From a virus: DNA of 64,000 bases. The stretch lies in IMG/VR virus record IMGVR_UViG_3300017788_001394, positions 39,293 to 103,292 of that record; one strand, 5' to 3'. The notes below the pieces were generated by a model that saw nothing but the letters and a program-made list of their open reading frames with translations, ran no database searches and was not told the origin of the DNA. Every line of letters starts with the position of its first letter. The first letter of the stretch is position 1. This document shows, one piece after another, positions 7,501 to 16,367 of this stretch. Both the position numbers and the translations under genes were made by a program.

Positions 7501-8566
7501 TTCTCATAAACCTCTTATATTTTTCTAACTGCAATTCTCCAGAATATAACACTTTCTTCATCGGAGTATGTGCTGTAAAATCTTTTAGATTATCATAACA
7601 ATTAGTGTGCATTTCTAAATCGTTAAAATCATTAGCCTGTAATACTAGCAGTTTATCTTTTGGTAATGCACGGTACCAACAATCGAACTTTGCAATGTGT
7701 TCGCAACTAGTATTAATTATCGTATCTGGTGTATCGAACAAATGACAGATAGATCCATTTGTTCGTGTTACAAGATAACTGTGTCCTTCATACTTTATGT
7801 TGTGTATATCTTCAATTGTTGCTTGAAATTTCCAATTGTCGACTACCCAAGGCTTGTTAAATACGTTAGCAACGTGCGAAGTAGCAGGGTCAATATCAAA
7901 ACTTCTTACTTTGCTTAACTGTATGTTATTCTCGAACAACATAACAGATAGTATTCCATACCATCCTGCACACAGAAAAACAGTACCTAAGTCAATATTG
8001 ATTTTTTTTATTTCTTTTATTAGCCAGATTTTACTTTGTAACTGACCTCTACTAAAGCAATCTTTATCAAATACAATATTATTTACAAATAACTTTTTAA
8101 AGGCATTTGTAAATTGTGTAGAAGTGTATTGATCTAAGATATTCCACAATTTCCATACGTTTTGTTCTATTATTAGCTTACGTAATTCGTCGTTGCCAAT
8201 TATTTTAAAAATACTTCGTAAATTTTTGTTTACAATTGCAGTACGATATAAATTTACAGTATCATCTTCTTCATCATACAACCTGAATAAGCTATATAAG
8301 TTTTTTTCTATTACTGCACGTCTTAGATCGTCACTATGACCTCCAGTAACTGGAAACTGTTCCATTATTTTAAAAATTGCATGTAAGTTATCATCAATCA
8401 CAGCACGTCTGATATCCGAATCTGCATTGCATAACCTAAAAATACTACTAAGGTCACGGTCTATATATGCACGCCTCAAGTTATTCAATGCAGCATTGTC
8501 GGGATATAACAATTCATATCTATCTAATATCTCATGTGTTTGTAAAGGAAAAATATAGTCAGACAT
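7487..8566 (-). CDS. Methyltransferase-like protein with N-terminal LRRA-I helical repeats
   Basis: About 359 residues from ATG 8566; a GTG two codons earlier is possible. The N-terminal 150 residues contain five copies of a degenerate unit, (L/I)RRAxIxxNLxxIF(R/K)(I/L), for example LRRAYIDRDLSSIFRL, IRRAVIDDNLHAIFKI and LRRAVIEKNLYSLFRL, spaced 22-30 residues apart, probably helix-pair repeats. The C-terminal 200 residues look like a class I methyltransferase: LGTVFLCAGWYGILSVMLF as motif I, VRSFDIDP as motif II and NTSCEHI as the motif IV-like loop. Similar methyltransferases without repeats occur in marine phages. The repeats may bind a partner or substrate. The target is unknown. Confidence 0.65.
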   Translation of the reverse strand: MSDYIFPLQTHEILDRYELLYPDNAALNNLRRAYIDRDLSSIFRLCNADSDIRRAVIDDNLHAIFKIMEQFPVTGGHSDDLRRAVIEKNLYSLFRLYDEEDDTVNLYRTAIVNKNLRSIFKIIGNDELRKLIIEQNVWKLWNILDQYTSTQFTNAFKKLFVNNIVFDKDCFSRGQLQSKIWLIKEIKKINIDLGTVFLCAGWYGILSVMLFENNIQLSKVRSFDIDPATSHVANVFNKPWVVDNWKFQATIEDIHNIKYEGHSYLVTRTNGSICHLFDTPDTIINTSCEHIAKFDCWYRALPKDKLLVLQANDFNDLEMHTNCYDNLKDFTAHTPMKKVLYSGELQLEKYKRFMRIGYK

Positions 8567-8574
8567 TGACACAG

Positions 8575-9288
8575 TTAATCTTCGCCGACTGTTTTTTCAA
8601 ATTGATTATGCAACCAGTCGAAGTTATTAATCTTTTTCAATGATTTTAGATCGTTACGATAATAAGATCCAAACTCACGACCTTGATTGGCACCCATAAC
8701 ACAATATTCGCCATATGGTCTGTCACGTCCACGACTACACCAAATGTTTAATCTATATTCATTGTCTATGTTATCACCGTTCGGAATAATACTACTAGAA
8801 AGTTTAGCACATTCTCTAAATGCACTTTTCCACGTTTCGAAAGGATTGGTATTGAATGCAGTAATATTACTAATTTGGAATTTAGGAACAAACGAACAAC
8901 CAATTGTAGTTGTCATATCTACATTCCATTTTTTAGCTTTCAACAGTTCTTTACGTGGAAACAGTTTAGCACCGCCGTAACCGTAGACTAAATCGTTTAC
9001 AGGATTTCTACTGCGCCAAACATATACGCATTCTGTTTCAGGAACATGCCCATACTCTAATTTACGTGCATTTGGCCTAAAGCTGAATTTAAAATCTTCT
9101 TCTATAATAGCATCGGCATCAATGACATAAAAATGACTAGTTTCTGCAATCTCTGCTGCTGCCCGGTGTGCATTAAAAATACCTTTAACTCCTTGCACTT
9201 GCTTGGCATATGGTGCAAATAATTTTAAGTATTCAAAGTTTTCAGCGGCTGTTTCTTCAAAGTAGCTAATTTGTATAACGTCTAGCAT
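8575..9288 (-). CDS. GT-A-like glycosyltransferase candidate
   Basis: A 237-residue protein. HFYVIDADAIIEEDF (about residue 52-66) places a DxD-like DAD at the end of a strand, as in GT-A nucleotide-sugar-dependent glycosyltransferases, where it binds the metal and UDP/GDP. It is paralogous to the gene at 35072-36049: both share the ISY start, a G(V/I)(K/W)G segment before an AHxAAAxxxET helix, IDAD, an arginine-asparagine pair followed by G(G/N)GG(A/I)K, and an AFRE or GFRE segment. No membrane segment is present. Sugar and acceptor are unknown. It is followed by a 38-residue gene upstream and the repeat-methyltransferase downstream. Confidence 0.6.
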   Translation of the reverse strand: MLDVIQISYFEETAAENFEYLKLFAPYAKQVQGVKGIFNAHRAAAEIAETSHFYVIDADAIIEEDFKFSFRPNARKLEYGHVPETECVYVWRSRNPVNDLVYGYGGAKLFPRKELLKAKKWNVDMTTTIGCSFVPKFQISNITAFNTNPFETWKSAFRECAKLSSSIIPNGDNIDNEYRLNIWCSRGRDRPYGEYCVMGANQGREFGSYYRNDLKSLKKINNFDWLHNQFEKTVGED

Positions 9289-9296
9289 ATTCTTTT

Positions 9297-9413
9297 TTAC
9301 TCATATATGAATGGATCTCGCTTACGCAATTCAGCTAGTCGCTTTTTTAAACGTTTGCGTTCTTTATAATTAGTCCAAGGGCTTAATATAAATTTTATAA
9401 TTTTGGCAAGCAT
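9297..9413 (-). CDS. Short basic peptide, RKRDPFIY family
   Basis: A 38-residue frame starts at ATG 9413, inside the last codons of the carbamoyltransferase gene, and ends just before the 9288 gene. The product begins MLAKIIKFILSPW, continues with a highly basic helix (KERKRLKKRLAELRKRDP) and ends PFIYE. Tiny proteins ending in LxxLRKRDPFIY are, to my knowledge, recurrent in T4-like cyanophages, which supports it as a true gene despite its size. The amphipathic N-terminus and basic stretch would suit membrane or nucleic-acid contact, but the function is unknown. Confidence 0.65.
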   Translation of the reverse strand: MLAKIIKFILSPWTNYKERKRLKKRLAELRKRDPFIYE

Positions 9414-10909
9414 ACTTTAACTCCGTATGTGGTTTCCCATCGCTCTGCGTCGGCTCTCGTATTTACTAAAGGTTCGCCTTTAATATTAAGGCTAGTATTT
9501 AAAAGCATTGGACAACCAGTTAACTGTTTCCAATTAATTAATAATGCTCTAACATCTGGACAATCATTTGGTCCTACTGTTTGGACCCTACTTGTGCCAT
9601 CGTAATGTATGATCGCAGGAAATAAATCCGGATGCTTGCATCTTGCAATATACTGCATATAAGGGCTGCTGTCAACTGGCATTTCAAAATAGTCGTGTGC
9701 ATCTTCTGCTAGTATCATAGGAGCAAACGGTCTAAACGCTTCTCTGTGTTTAATATTATTAACACGATCCTTGACTTCTACACCACGTGGATCGGCAAGT
9801 ATACTACGATGACCTAATGCCCTTGGCCCAAATTCTGCACGACCAGATGCAACTGCAGTTATCTTATTCTCTAGTAGCTCGTCAATAACTTCTTGTACAG
9901 GATACGCCCCTGGGATATCTGTCCCGCTGTATACATCGTAATTGATAAACTGTTTCTTGTGTGCTAACACTGCACCTATTGCGCTGCCTGCATCTCCTGG
10001 GTTTGGCATAATCCAAACATTTTTGTAATACTTTGTAGCAATGTTGTTTGCTACACAATTTAAAATACACCCGCCCATTAACACCAAGTTATCAGTGCCA
10101 ACATGTTTCTTAGTATATTGAACCAACCCGTCGAATATTTCTTCGTATAACCGTTGTGTAGCTGCAGCTATATCAGCATAATCTTGCACACTTGTTAACT
10201 CTGGTGCCCAATCCATACAGCCACGATGATAGTTGTCTTTAAACAATACTTGCGGATTGATACAGTTTGGCATTTTTAGTATAAAGTCTCTCCTCATACG
10301 AGCGTACAGCCTAGTAGAATCTCCTATTGCTGCCATACCCATTAAAATGTATTCGTGTTCTTGCGGCTTGAGACCTAAGCGTTGCGTCATTGCACTATAC
10401 CATATACCAATACTGTCAGGATATGTTTGATGCCAAGTGCGCTTTAGCTTATTTTTCTTTCCGTTCCATACACTGATGGTGTCCCACTCGCCAATACTAT
10501 CAACAACCAATACTGCAGCATTGCTGAATTTTGATGTATAGTAACCTGCGGCTGCATGGCTTAAATGATGGCTAGTTGTAGTAGACTTAGGTGCGTCTGC
10601 ATAGTATCTACGCATATATGTAGTAGGAGATTCTTTGCGTAGTAACTTGTATTGTCCCGAGTATAGTTGCCGTATTTTTTTAAGCCACGGTTTTTCATAG
10701 TAATAAATTTCCGTCGGCTTGCCATATGTGAGTGCTTCCGATATCAAGTCAGGGTGTAAGTTCTTATCGTTTTTGATTCTACTGTAACGCTCACTATGTG
10801 CAGCAAACAATAACTTTAATTCAGTTTTATCTGACAGACCTTTTCTGCTTTGTTTAAAAACTGCTAAACTAGCGTCGTGGGCCATGCCCGTCCAACCCCA
10901 TATAATCAT
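9395..10909 (-). CDS. Carbamoyltransferase (NodU/CmcH family)
   Basis: The protein is 504 residues from ATG 10909, which overlaps the preceding stop as ATGA; a start six codons earlier is possible but less natural. All family landmarks are present in order: MAHDASLAVF, SHHLSHAAAGYY with the metal- and ATP-site histidines, LVVDSIGEWDT, LMGGCILNCVANN, PNPGDAGSAIGA, then the C-terminal YrdC-like carbamoyl-transfer domain with GRAEFGPRALGHRSILADPR and CPMLLNTSLNIKGEPLV. These enzymes use carbamoyl phosphate and ATP to O-carbamoylate sugars or natural products. The gene is coupled to the GDPD-like gene upstream and lies in the decoration cluster, so a sugar acceptor is likely. Confidence 0.92.
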   Translation of the reverse strand: MIIWGWTGMAHDASLAVFKQSRKGLSDKTELKLLFAAHSERYSRIKNDKNLHPDLISEALTYGKPTEIYYYEKPWLKKIRQLYSGQYKLLRKESPTTYMRRYYADAPKSTTTSHHLSHAAAGYYTSKFSNAAVLVVDSIGEWDTISVWNGKKNKLKRTWHQTYPDSIGIWYSAMTQRLGLKPQEHEYILMGMAAIGDSTRLYARMRRDFILKMPNCINPQVLFKDNYHRGCMDWAPELTSVQDYADIAAATQRLYEEIFDGLVQYTKKHVGTDNLVLMGGCILNCVANNIATKYYKNVWIMPNPGDAGSAIGAVLAHKKQFINYDVYSGTDIPGAYPVQEVIDELLENKITAVASGRAEFGPRALGHRSILADPRGVEVKDRVNNIKHREAFRPFAPMILAEDAHDYFEMPVDSSPYMQYIARCKHPDLFPAIIHYDGTSRVQTVGPNDCPDVRALLINWKQLTGCPMLLNTSLNIKGEPLVNTRADAERWETTYGVKVCLPKL

Positions 10910-11334
10910 CTTACTGTGTCTCCGCATATACCGTAAATATTTCCTATTTTATCCGGCAATGGTTTATCTAACAAATCTAACCATACAGCGGTTTTATTAT
11001 TAATAAACGTGCCTGGATAACACCATAAGTATCCTTTACTAGTGAGTGTTACGTCATCGGTTTGGTGCCAAAATGTATTAGTATTCATACGTAATAAAAT
11101 AGAAAGTGCTTCTAAGTTTTTAGCATGTGTCCAGACCCCTTGCTGTTGCAAGAATGATACATCTGCAGGCTGTTGTGGTTCGTCATGTCCATAATACAGA
11201 ATACCTTTGTATGCAATTAAATCGCACTCTACATCATATCCTATGCTGTATGCATGTTTTAAGTATGCATCATCATTTTCATACGCCAGATTAGCGCCGT
11301 CTATATTTCCCTTGTGTGCTATGAATTTAGCCAT
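10906..11334 (-). CDS. Glycerophosphodiester phosphodiesterase-like protein
   Basis: A 142-residue protein. AHKGNIDGANLAYENDDAYL, followed by GYDVECDLIAYKGILYYGHD, reproduces the start of GDPD/PI-PLC-like phosphodiesterases: His, then a G..EN segment, a DVE(C/L)D metal-binding strand and a (G)HD second histidine. The protein is only about half the usual 240-300 residues, and the second half of the TIM barrel looks abbreviated. It could cleave a phosphodiester in a glycan or lipid head group. A ribosome-binding AGGA and a late box about 115 bases upstream (11451-11459) precede it; the downstream carbamoyltransferase overlaps by four bases. Confidence 0.65.
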   Translation of the reverse strand: MAKFIAHKGNIDGANLAYENDDAYLKHAYSIGYDVECDLIAYKGILYYGHDEPQQPADVSFLQQQGVWTHAKNLEALSILLRMNTNTFWHQTDDVTLTSKGYLWCYPGTFINNKTAVWLDLLDKPLPDKIGNIYGICGDTVR

Positions 11335-11450
11335 TTTTTTTCAGATCCTATAGGTGTAACAATAACGTGCATGTTACTTACAATTAACTATATGTGATAT
11401 CTATGTCAAATGTTAATGTTTTTTCATATTAACTACTTATATAACTAAAA

Positions 11451-11459
11451 ATATTTATA
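11451..11459 (-). promoter_or_regulatory. Late promoter box TATAAATAT overlapping a stop codon
   Basis: On the minus strand TATAAATAT contains the TAA stop of the aminotransferase gene (11455-11457). It lies about 115 bases upstream of the GDPD-like and carbamoyltransferase genes and would drive them as a late unit. The leader between contains a possible hairpin (GTAAC/GTTAC). Confidence 0.55.
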
Positions 11460-12468
11460 TCAATGACAAGCACCGCAATAATTCTTTATAATTGCCCTTA
11501 TCGCCTGGAACACTAATTCTAACGTAGTCTTCGCTTAATATATTACAAACTTTATGAGAACAGTTTTCAATACTAATCTTAGCATGTATAAAGTTTGTTT
11601 CGCTCGGTAAGCATAATATATTGTGTTCCCTTAACTTAGAAATCAAAATATCCCTATTTGCTATAACATTAGCTACATAGGTGTTAATTTCATGTTTAAA
11701 TTTAACTAATGTATCTAACCAGGCAATGCTTGGGCCTGTTATGTCATTCATGTTGCGTAGCTTATACAATAATTCTCTATTAAATCTATCACTAACTGTA
11801 TATCCTATCCTAACCCCAGCACTACCTACTGCTTTGCTTAGTGTGCGTATCACTACTAAGTTAGGATGTGTTTGCGCTAGATCAACAAGTGATTTCGTTT
11901 TACTGAATTCTATATATGCTTCGTCAATGGCTAATATACAATTATGCTTCTCGCAACTTGCTAGCAAACATAGTAACTGTTCATGTGATATAACTGTTCC
12001 TATAGGACTACTCGGGTTGCTTAGTATAACAAGGTTAGTATTACTATCTATTGCTGTTAACACATCCACAAACGGAAAGTCGGTCGTAGTATACTTTGCA
12101 GCATATAAATTAGCCTGATACATGTCAGCATATACACTATACATTGGAAAACTAGGATCGGTTGTAATTACTTTACTACCTGGTGCTACATATACTTGAA
12201 AGATGTTGCGTATTGCACGATCACTGCCATCATAAAGCACTGTGTATTCTTTGTTAATTTGAGTAAACTGTTCTAATAACTCATATGCTAAATCTTGGTT
12301 CGGGTAATATCTGACAATGTCATCTGTTAGTAGTTCTGTATAATACTTAAACATATTATAGCTAAACTTACTATCACGCTCACTTGCATGTAATCTAAGT
12401 TTATCGGTTGTGTTATAAGGTGCGTGTATCCGATTTATTCGTTCTAAATGTTTATTATACTTAATCAT
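11455..12468 (-). CDS. PLP-dependent aminotransferase, HisC-like (fold type I)
   Basis: A 337-residue protein, the length of histidinol-phosphate aminotransferase-type enzymes. Landmarks: YYPNQDLAYELLEQF, then VLYDGSDRAIRNIF, VILSNPSSPIGTVIS with the PLP-ring Asn, ILAIDEAYIEF with D182, which contacts the pyridine nitrogen, and IRTLSKAVGSAGVRIGY with K212 as Schiff-base lysine. No histidine-biosynthesis genes are nearby. In capsule loci HisC-like enzymes make amino alcohols such as serinol phosphate, and the neighbouring kinase and nucleotidyltransferase genes would fit such a pathway; this is inference. It is the last gene of a unit running from 15137. Confidence 0.85.
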   Translation of the reverse strand: MIKYNKHLERINRIHAPYNTTDKLRLHASERDSKFSYNMFKYYTELLTDDIVRYYPNQDLAYELLEQFTQINKEYTVLYDGSDRAIRNIFQVYVAPGSKVITTDPSFPMYSVYADMYQANLYAAKYTTTDFPFVDVLTAIDSNTNLVILSNPSSPIGTVISHEQLLCLLASCEKHNCILAIDEAYIEFSKTKSLVDLAQTHPNLVVIRTLSKAVGSAGVRIGYTVSDRFNRELLYKLRNMNDITGPSIAWLDTLVKFKHEINTYVANVIANRDILISKLREHNILCLPSETNFIHAKISIENCSHKVCNILSEDYVRISVPGDKGNYKELLRCLSLI

Positions 12469-12469
12469 A

Positions 12470-13372
12470 TTATACTCCTAGCTGAGTTAATACAGGCGCC
12501 AATTCTTTATAGCTGCAATTAGCACAATGTTTAGTAGGAGTATTTGATAAGCAGCCTTGCTTAACGTTCTGAAAATCAACTCCATTGTGTATATCGTCGA
12601 TTTTAGTTTCAAATATATTACCGAAACTTTTTGCTGAGGTGTTCATACAACAAGCTAATATACGTCCTTCTACTGTTGCATATAATCCTGTCTTAATCCA
12701 GAAACAATCTTCAAAATTCCAATCGCCACGGCCTTTAATACTAGACTGCCAATTTGTTTTAAGATAAGTTAGTTGTTCGTCTGTATATCCTAAAGTCACC
12801 GACCTCGTTTCACTCCAGTCTTGTGCAATGTTTAATCTAAGTTCAGTTAAATTATAAGGTAAAACAATTTCATCATACACTTTTTGTATATCGTCAATAT
12901 TGCTAGGGTTAACTACATAGTTACATGTAATTTGACAGTTATGTCTGTCTACCTTTTGTAATTCATCTAAAAATTTAATTAGTTTGGACCATTTACTTGG
13001 TGATCTATCACGCTCATATGTTTCTTTGTAACCATCTATACTTAGATACAAATAGTCAATGTACTTCAAACTCTCTGGGAACCAAGTTGCTATACTCATA
13101 CTGTATTGACAGTTAGTAGCACTAATAAGTTTTGCGTCCGGGAAATAGTCTTTAAATGTTTTGCATATAACATTAAACTCTGGATGTAAAAAGGGTTCTC
13201 CCATGCCCATTAGTTTAGCTTCTTTAACAGGGTGATGTTTAATATGTTCCATTAATTCTGTAAATCGTGCTACACTCATGTGCTGCAATGCGCCAATCAC
13301 TTCATGTCTGTTACAGAAACTGCATTGTAAATTGCAATGATTTGTTGTTTCGATATAAACATATTCGATCAT
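12470..13372 (-). CDS. Radical SAM protein with C-terminal SPASM-like cysteines
   Basis: A 300-residue protein. ETTNHCNLQCSFCNRHE gives the CX3CX2C radical SAM motif (C13, C17, C20); KLMGMGEPFLHPEF is the GGEP-like SAM contact and YLYLSIDG a later barrel strand. The C-terminal 70 residues hold further cysteines (FEDCFW, ILACCMN, KQGCLS and KHCANCSY), matching a SPASM auxiliary-cluster domain. It is coupled by ATGA to the nucleotidyltransferase-HAD gene upstream and separated by one base from the aminotransferase downstream, so it probably acts on a metabolite of that pathway or on a peptide not seen here. Confidence 0.88.
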   Translation of the reverse strand: MIEYVYIETTNHCNLQCSFCNRHEVIGALQHMSVARFTELMEHIKHHPVKEAKLMGMGEPFLHPEFNVICKTFKDYFPDAKLISATNCQYSMSIATWFPESLKYIDYLYLSIDGYKETYERDRSPSKWSKLIKFLDELQKVDRHNCQITCNYVVNPSNIDDIQKVYDEIVLPYNLTELRLNIAQDWSETRSVTLGYTDEQLTYLKTNWQSSIKGRGDWNFEDCFWIKTGLYATVEGRILACCMNTSAKSFGNIFETKIDDIHNGVDFQNVKQGCLSNTPTKHCANCSYKELAPVLTQLGV

Positions 13373-14403
13373 TTAATCGATTTCCAGAAGTTATTATCGT
13401 CACGAGGAACATTTATTGCATTAGCACTAGGCCAAGGATTTGTAGTGCTTACATCGTTTATTAACAGCCTAGGACTATGTGGTAAATCGTATATTATACG
13501 ATAGTTAGTAAACCCACAACTATTTAAGTTTGCTTCGGTTACTGCCTTAAATCGTTCCGGTCTTGCTGTTGTGAATATAATCGTAGCACCTGATCTCTGT
13601 TTATCTTTAAGATAAGCAACAGCATCTGGATTTACTTCAATAGGTGTATTATAGTTATTAGAAAAGTGTTCGCTTTGATTTTTAAACACAACACCATCAA
13701 TGTCACAAAAGATAGTCATATGTTTTTTAGCATGATCGACGAAATCACTATATGTCCCGCAATCTATGTAAGTGTCAACTTCTACATTTTTAAATGCGTC
13801 TTTTTTTATGTCAATCTGGTATTTAATAATATGACTCAAGAACAGTTCGCCTGTGCAATCAGTTTTAACAGATTCATAGCTTTCAATATATTTTTTGCTA
13901 CTCTCAAAGCCATAACCGCCTACACATATATTGCCGCTAACAATACGCTTCTCTACGATGTTTCTTATTATACCGTTTTCTTCTATAATAAAACTCTTAG
14001 CAGCTATGTTTGATAGCGTGGGGTAATTACTGATATCAATTGATGTAACGAAGTTTTGACCTGCAGGTATTGCTACACTATAAAAGCTATCGCAGTCTAC
14101 ACTCATGAATGGTGTATCTGTCCAGTCTTTAACTGTTAGATATATTGTTTCAGCAGGACCGCTAGTAAACTCGTCGAGTATTACAATGTCTACAGTAGAA
14201 CCGTAAGCATTGCGTATAGCAGTATCAGCAGCGTATAGCGCACAATGCTCTTTAATCACAACAAATGTAACAGGATACTTGCCATAATATGGTGCAGCGG
14301 CGTGCATGAACATGGGCTTACTATCTGGCATTGTTAACAAGTATTTGGGTCTAGCTGTGGGGAATCTATTGCTGCGACCCGCACAGGGTATTATTATTTT
14401 CAT
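13369..14403 (-). CDS. Fusion: nucleotidyltransferase + HAD phosphatase
   Basis: A 344-residue two-domain protein. Residues 1-220 are a sugar/alcohol-phosphate nucleotidyltransferase: IIIPCAGRSNRFPTARPKYLL is the nucleotide-binding loop and signature lysine, and SVDCDSFY holds the metal-binding Asp. Residues 230-344 are a HAD domain: TIFCDIDGVVFKN with the nucleophilic Asp (DxDG), IIFTTARPERFK as motif II and the LLINDVS acidic motif. The first activates a phosphorylated sugar or amino alcohol as an NDP derivative; the second removes a phosphate. The separate genes at 17144 and 17835 repeat the same pair of activities unfused. Coupled by four bases to both neighbours. Confidence 0.82.
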   Translation of the reverse strand: MKIIIPCAGRSNRFPTARPKYLLTMPDSKPMFMHAAAPYYGKYPVTFVVIKEHCALYAADTAIRNAYGSTVDIVILDEFTSGPAETIYLTVKDWTDTPFMSVDCDSFYSVAIPAGQNFVTSIDISNYPTLSNIAAKSFIIEENGIIRNIVEKRIVSGNICVGGYGFESSKKYIESYESVKTDCTGELFLSHIIKYQIDIKKDAFKNVEVDTYIDCGTYSDFVDHAKKHMTIFCDIDGVVFKNQSEHFSNNYNTPIEVNPDAVAYLKDKQRSGATIIFTTARPERFKAVTEANLNSCGFTNYRIIYDLPHSPRLLINDVSTTNPWPSANAINVPRDDNNFWKSIK

Positions 14404-15137
14404 AATCTGTTAATCTCTTTCATAATGAAATCATAATCTGCTTTATGATTTATGCAGTATGGTAATACTCGTGCAAGCATAAATTTATAAATCTTGTTGT
14501 TAAATATATTTGAATACTTTTGTTTTAGTTTATTATAAATGTAGTTACAGCTTAATTGATAGTTTGCTTTATTATTATAGTTCCTGACAAACCAAAGCCC
14601 AGTTAAGTCTTGTCTGAGTTTGTTAGCATCAAAGTATATACTATCAAATTCTGTTGGACTAACATCTATCATGTAAAATTTATTGTTGTAGTATAGTAAA
14701 TTATCAAACGTAAAGTCGCCGTGTATCAATGATTTTGGTAGTACATAATTAAATTTGTATGATAGATTTATATTACATACATTGTTAATACGTTGTTGCT
14801 TGTTTAACACTATACTACTATAATCTTCAGTTTTAGTCGTGTTAGCTAAACAAAAATCAAAATAAGAACTTATGTAAACAACAAGCCTATCTAAGTCTGT
14901 AGCAGTAGCAGTTTCTAAATAATTTCTAATAGAGATACCAGGAATATATTCCATAAAAATTGTAGTGTCGGTATATCTATAAATTTTTGGCTGGTCAAAT
15001 GGCATCAATGTAGTGTTTAGTAAATATTGATCTATATTTTTAATACCAGACTTAAACACGCCTAACTGCTCGTCAATGACTGCTAACGCAACGTAACAAC
15101 CACTTCGTCCATTGGTAAATTCTTGTATTACTTTCAT
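14400..15137 (-). CDS. Choline/aminoglycoside kinase-like protein (APH fold)
   Basis: A 245-residue protein. LIHGDFTFDNLLYYNNKFYMIDVSP reads as the catalytic loop (HGDxxxxN) and the metal-binding IDV segment of the aminoglycoside/choline kinase fold; MEYIPGISIRNYL is the hinge. It would phosphorylate a small alcohol or amino alcohol with ATP. It is the first gene of the unit 15137-11455 and overlaps the nucleotidyltransferase-HAD fusion by four bases, which resembles kinase-cytidylyltransferase pairs that build CDP-alcohols. A palindromic late box at 15164-15177 sits 27 bases upstream. Confidence 0.75.
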   Translation of the reverse strand: MKVIQEFTNGRSGCYVALAVIDEQLGVFKSGIKNIDQYLLNTTLMPFDQPKIYRYTDTTIFMEYIPGISIRNYLETATATDLDRLVVYISSYFDFCLANTTKTEDYSSIVLNKQQRINNVCNINLSYKFNYVLPKSLIHGDFTFDNLLYYNNKFYMIDVSPTEFDSIYFDANKLRQDLTGLWFVRNYNNKANYQLSCNYIYNKLKQKYSNIFNNKIYKFMLARVLPYCINHKADYDFIMKEINRL

Positions 15138-15163
15138 CTCGATTTCATTATAAACTGTAGTTA

Positions 15164-15177
15164 ATAAATATATTTAT
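15164..15177. promoter_or_regulatory. Palindromic, possibly bidirectional late promoter
   Basis: The 14 bases ATAAATATATTTAT are a perfect palindrome placing an ATAAATA box on each strand between the divergent genes at 15137 (minus) and 15226 (plus). Both resemble the late boxes elsewhere in the window. The minus-strand copy reads CATAAATA, the plus-strand copy AATAAATA, each one base off TATAAATA. Confidence 0.5.
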
Positions 15178-15225
15178 GAAAATACGATTCTTACTCGAGA
15201 CTAGTCTTATTTATGGTTAATATCA

Positions 15226-16351
15226 ATGAGTGAAAAACTTAAAGTCGCAATATGTCTTACCGGACTAGTACGTAATACTTAGTGCAGTGTCTGCATATAT
15301 TAAACATATATTTACTAAGATTGGTAATGATAATAAGATCGAGTTTGACTACTATTGTCATTTTTGGAAAAATGATAAGCTGTATCCATATAATATAAAT
15401 GAAGATTGGTTAGGTATCACATCCTTACCCAAGGAAGATGAAACAAGTGTTAACCACGTCGTGGCTACATTAAATCCAAAAGCAGTCACATATAACTGTT
15501 ACATTGACATGTTTCCTACTTTTTTAAACCACGGCCTGTCGCAATATATTGATTACAGCACACATTTGGACTTGTTTATAGATAAAACGATAGATAAAGA
15601 TTTCTTTATGTCAGTTGACAGTACTGATCCAACAAAATATTTTGATTGTTGGTGTAAGTTTCATAATGATTGGGTTAATTTTGCACACCTAACCAGTCAA
15701 TTTTTTGCTATAGAACAATGCTTGAAACCTGTTGTTAGTTCAGACATACAATATGATGCAATATTAAGATGGAGATATGATCAATTATTTTTAACATCAG
15801 ATTACCACATAAACAAGTTAGTGGAGAATCTAAAAAATACACACCGCAATCACATTGTTGTTGAATGGATGCATAGTGGGAGGTGGGACGTAATCGAAAG
15901 TATAGAAATAACTAACATTTCCCAAGTCGGGATAAATCCCGGTATGGATATAACAGTGTCTGACACTTGGTGGATAGTTGATGCTGACACTGCAGCGTTT
16001 ATGTCCAAGTATTTAACAATTGCATATGCAGACATAAGAAAGTATTATAAAGTATTCTTGTTAAGGGATGCTGGACAACATACTTTTTTTTATTACGCAC
16101 TATTGTCAATAAAAATTAATTTTAACATTGTCGGATCTATAGGAAGCAATTTAATCAGAGATCCGACAATATTACCGCCTATCGACGATTTATCTGAACT
16201 AAGTATTATTGATTCTGATCTTGCGATAAACATAGCGAGGAGTGATCCCGGGATAAGCAGTTATAAAAAGCAACTTGAAGAATCTCAAAAAAAGAAGTAT
16301 GTGTATAATATTATCAAACATTTTAATTTTGTGTCTGAAGAAACATTATAA
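15226..16351 (+). pseudogene. Frameshifted paralog of the 18485-19657 protein
   Basis: Translation from ATG 15226 gives MSEKLKVAICLTGLVRNT and stops at TAG 15280. The +1 frame continues LSAVSAYIKHIFTKIG, then DYYCHFW, and stays open to 16351 (354 residues from GTG 15287). The combined product aligns with the intact paralog at 18485 (KKIAIYLTGL... then DYYCHFW, later RxRYDxLF and a WW segment), so one indel near 15277-15280 split the gene. There is no homopolymer or obvious slippery codon at the site, so mutation or assembly error is more likely than programmed shifting. The family resembles polysaccharide-locus proteins beginning CLSG-R and may be glycosyltransferase-like, with low certainty. 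Confidence 0.7.
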
Positions 16352-16367
16352 GTCAGGTTAAACCCAT

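Noticed and set aside
15226-15290. Programmed +1 frameshifting at the ACT TAG site
   Set aside because: Neither AAT nor ACT can re-pair well in the +1 frame and no stimulatory structure is obvious; mutation or assembly error is simpler.
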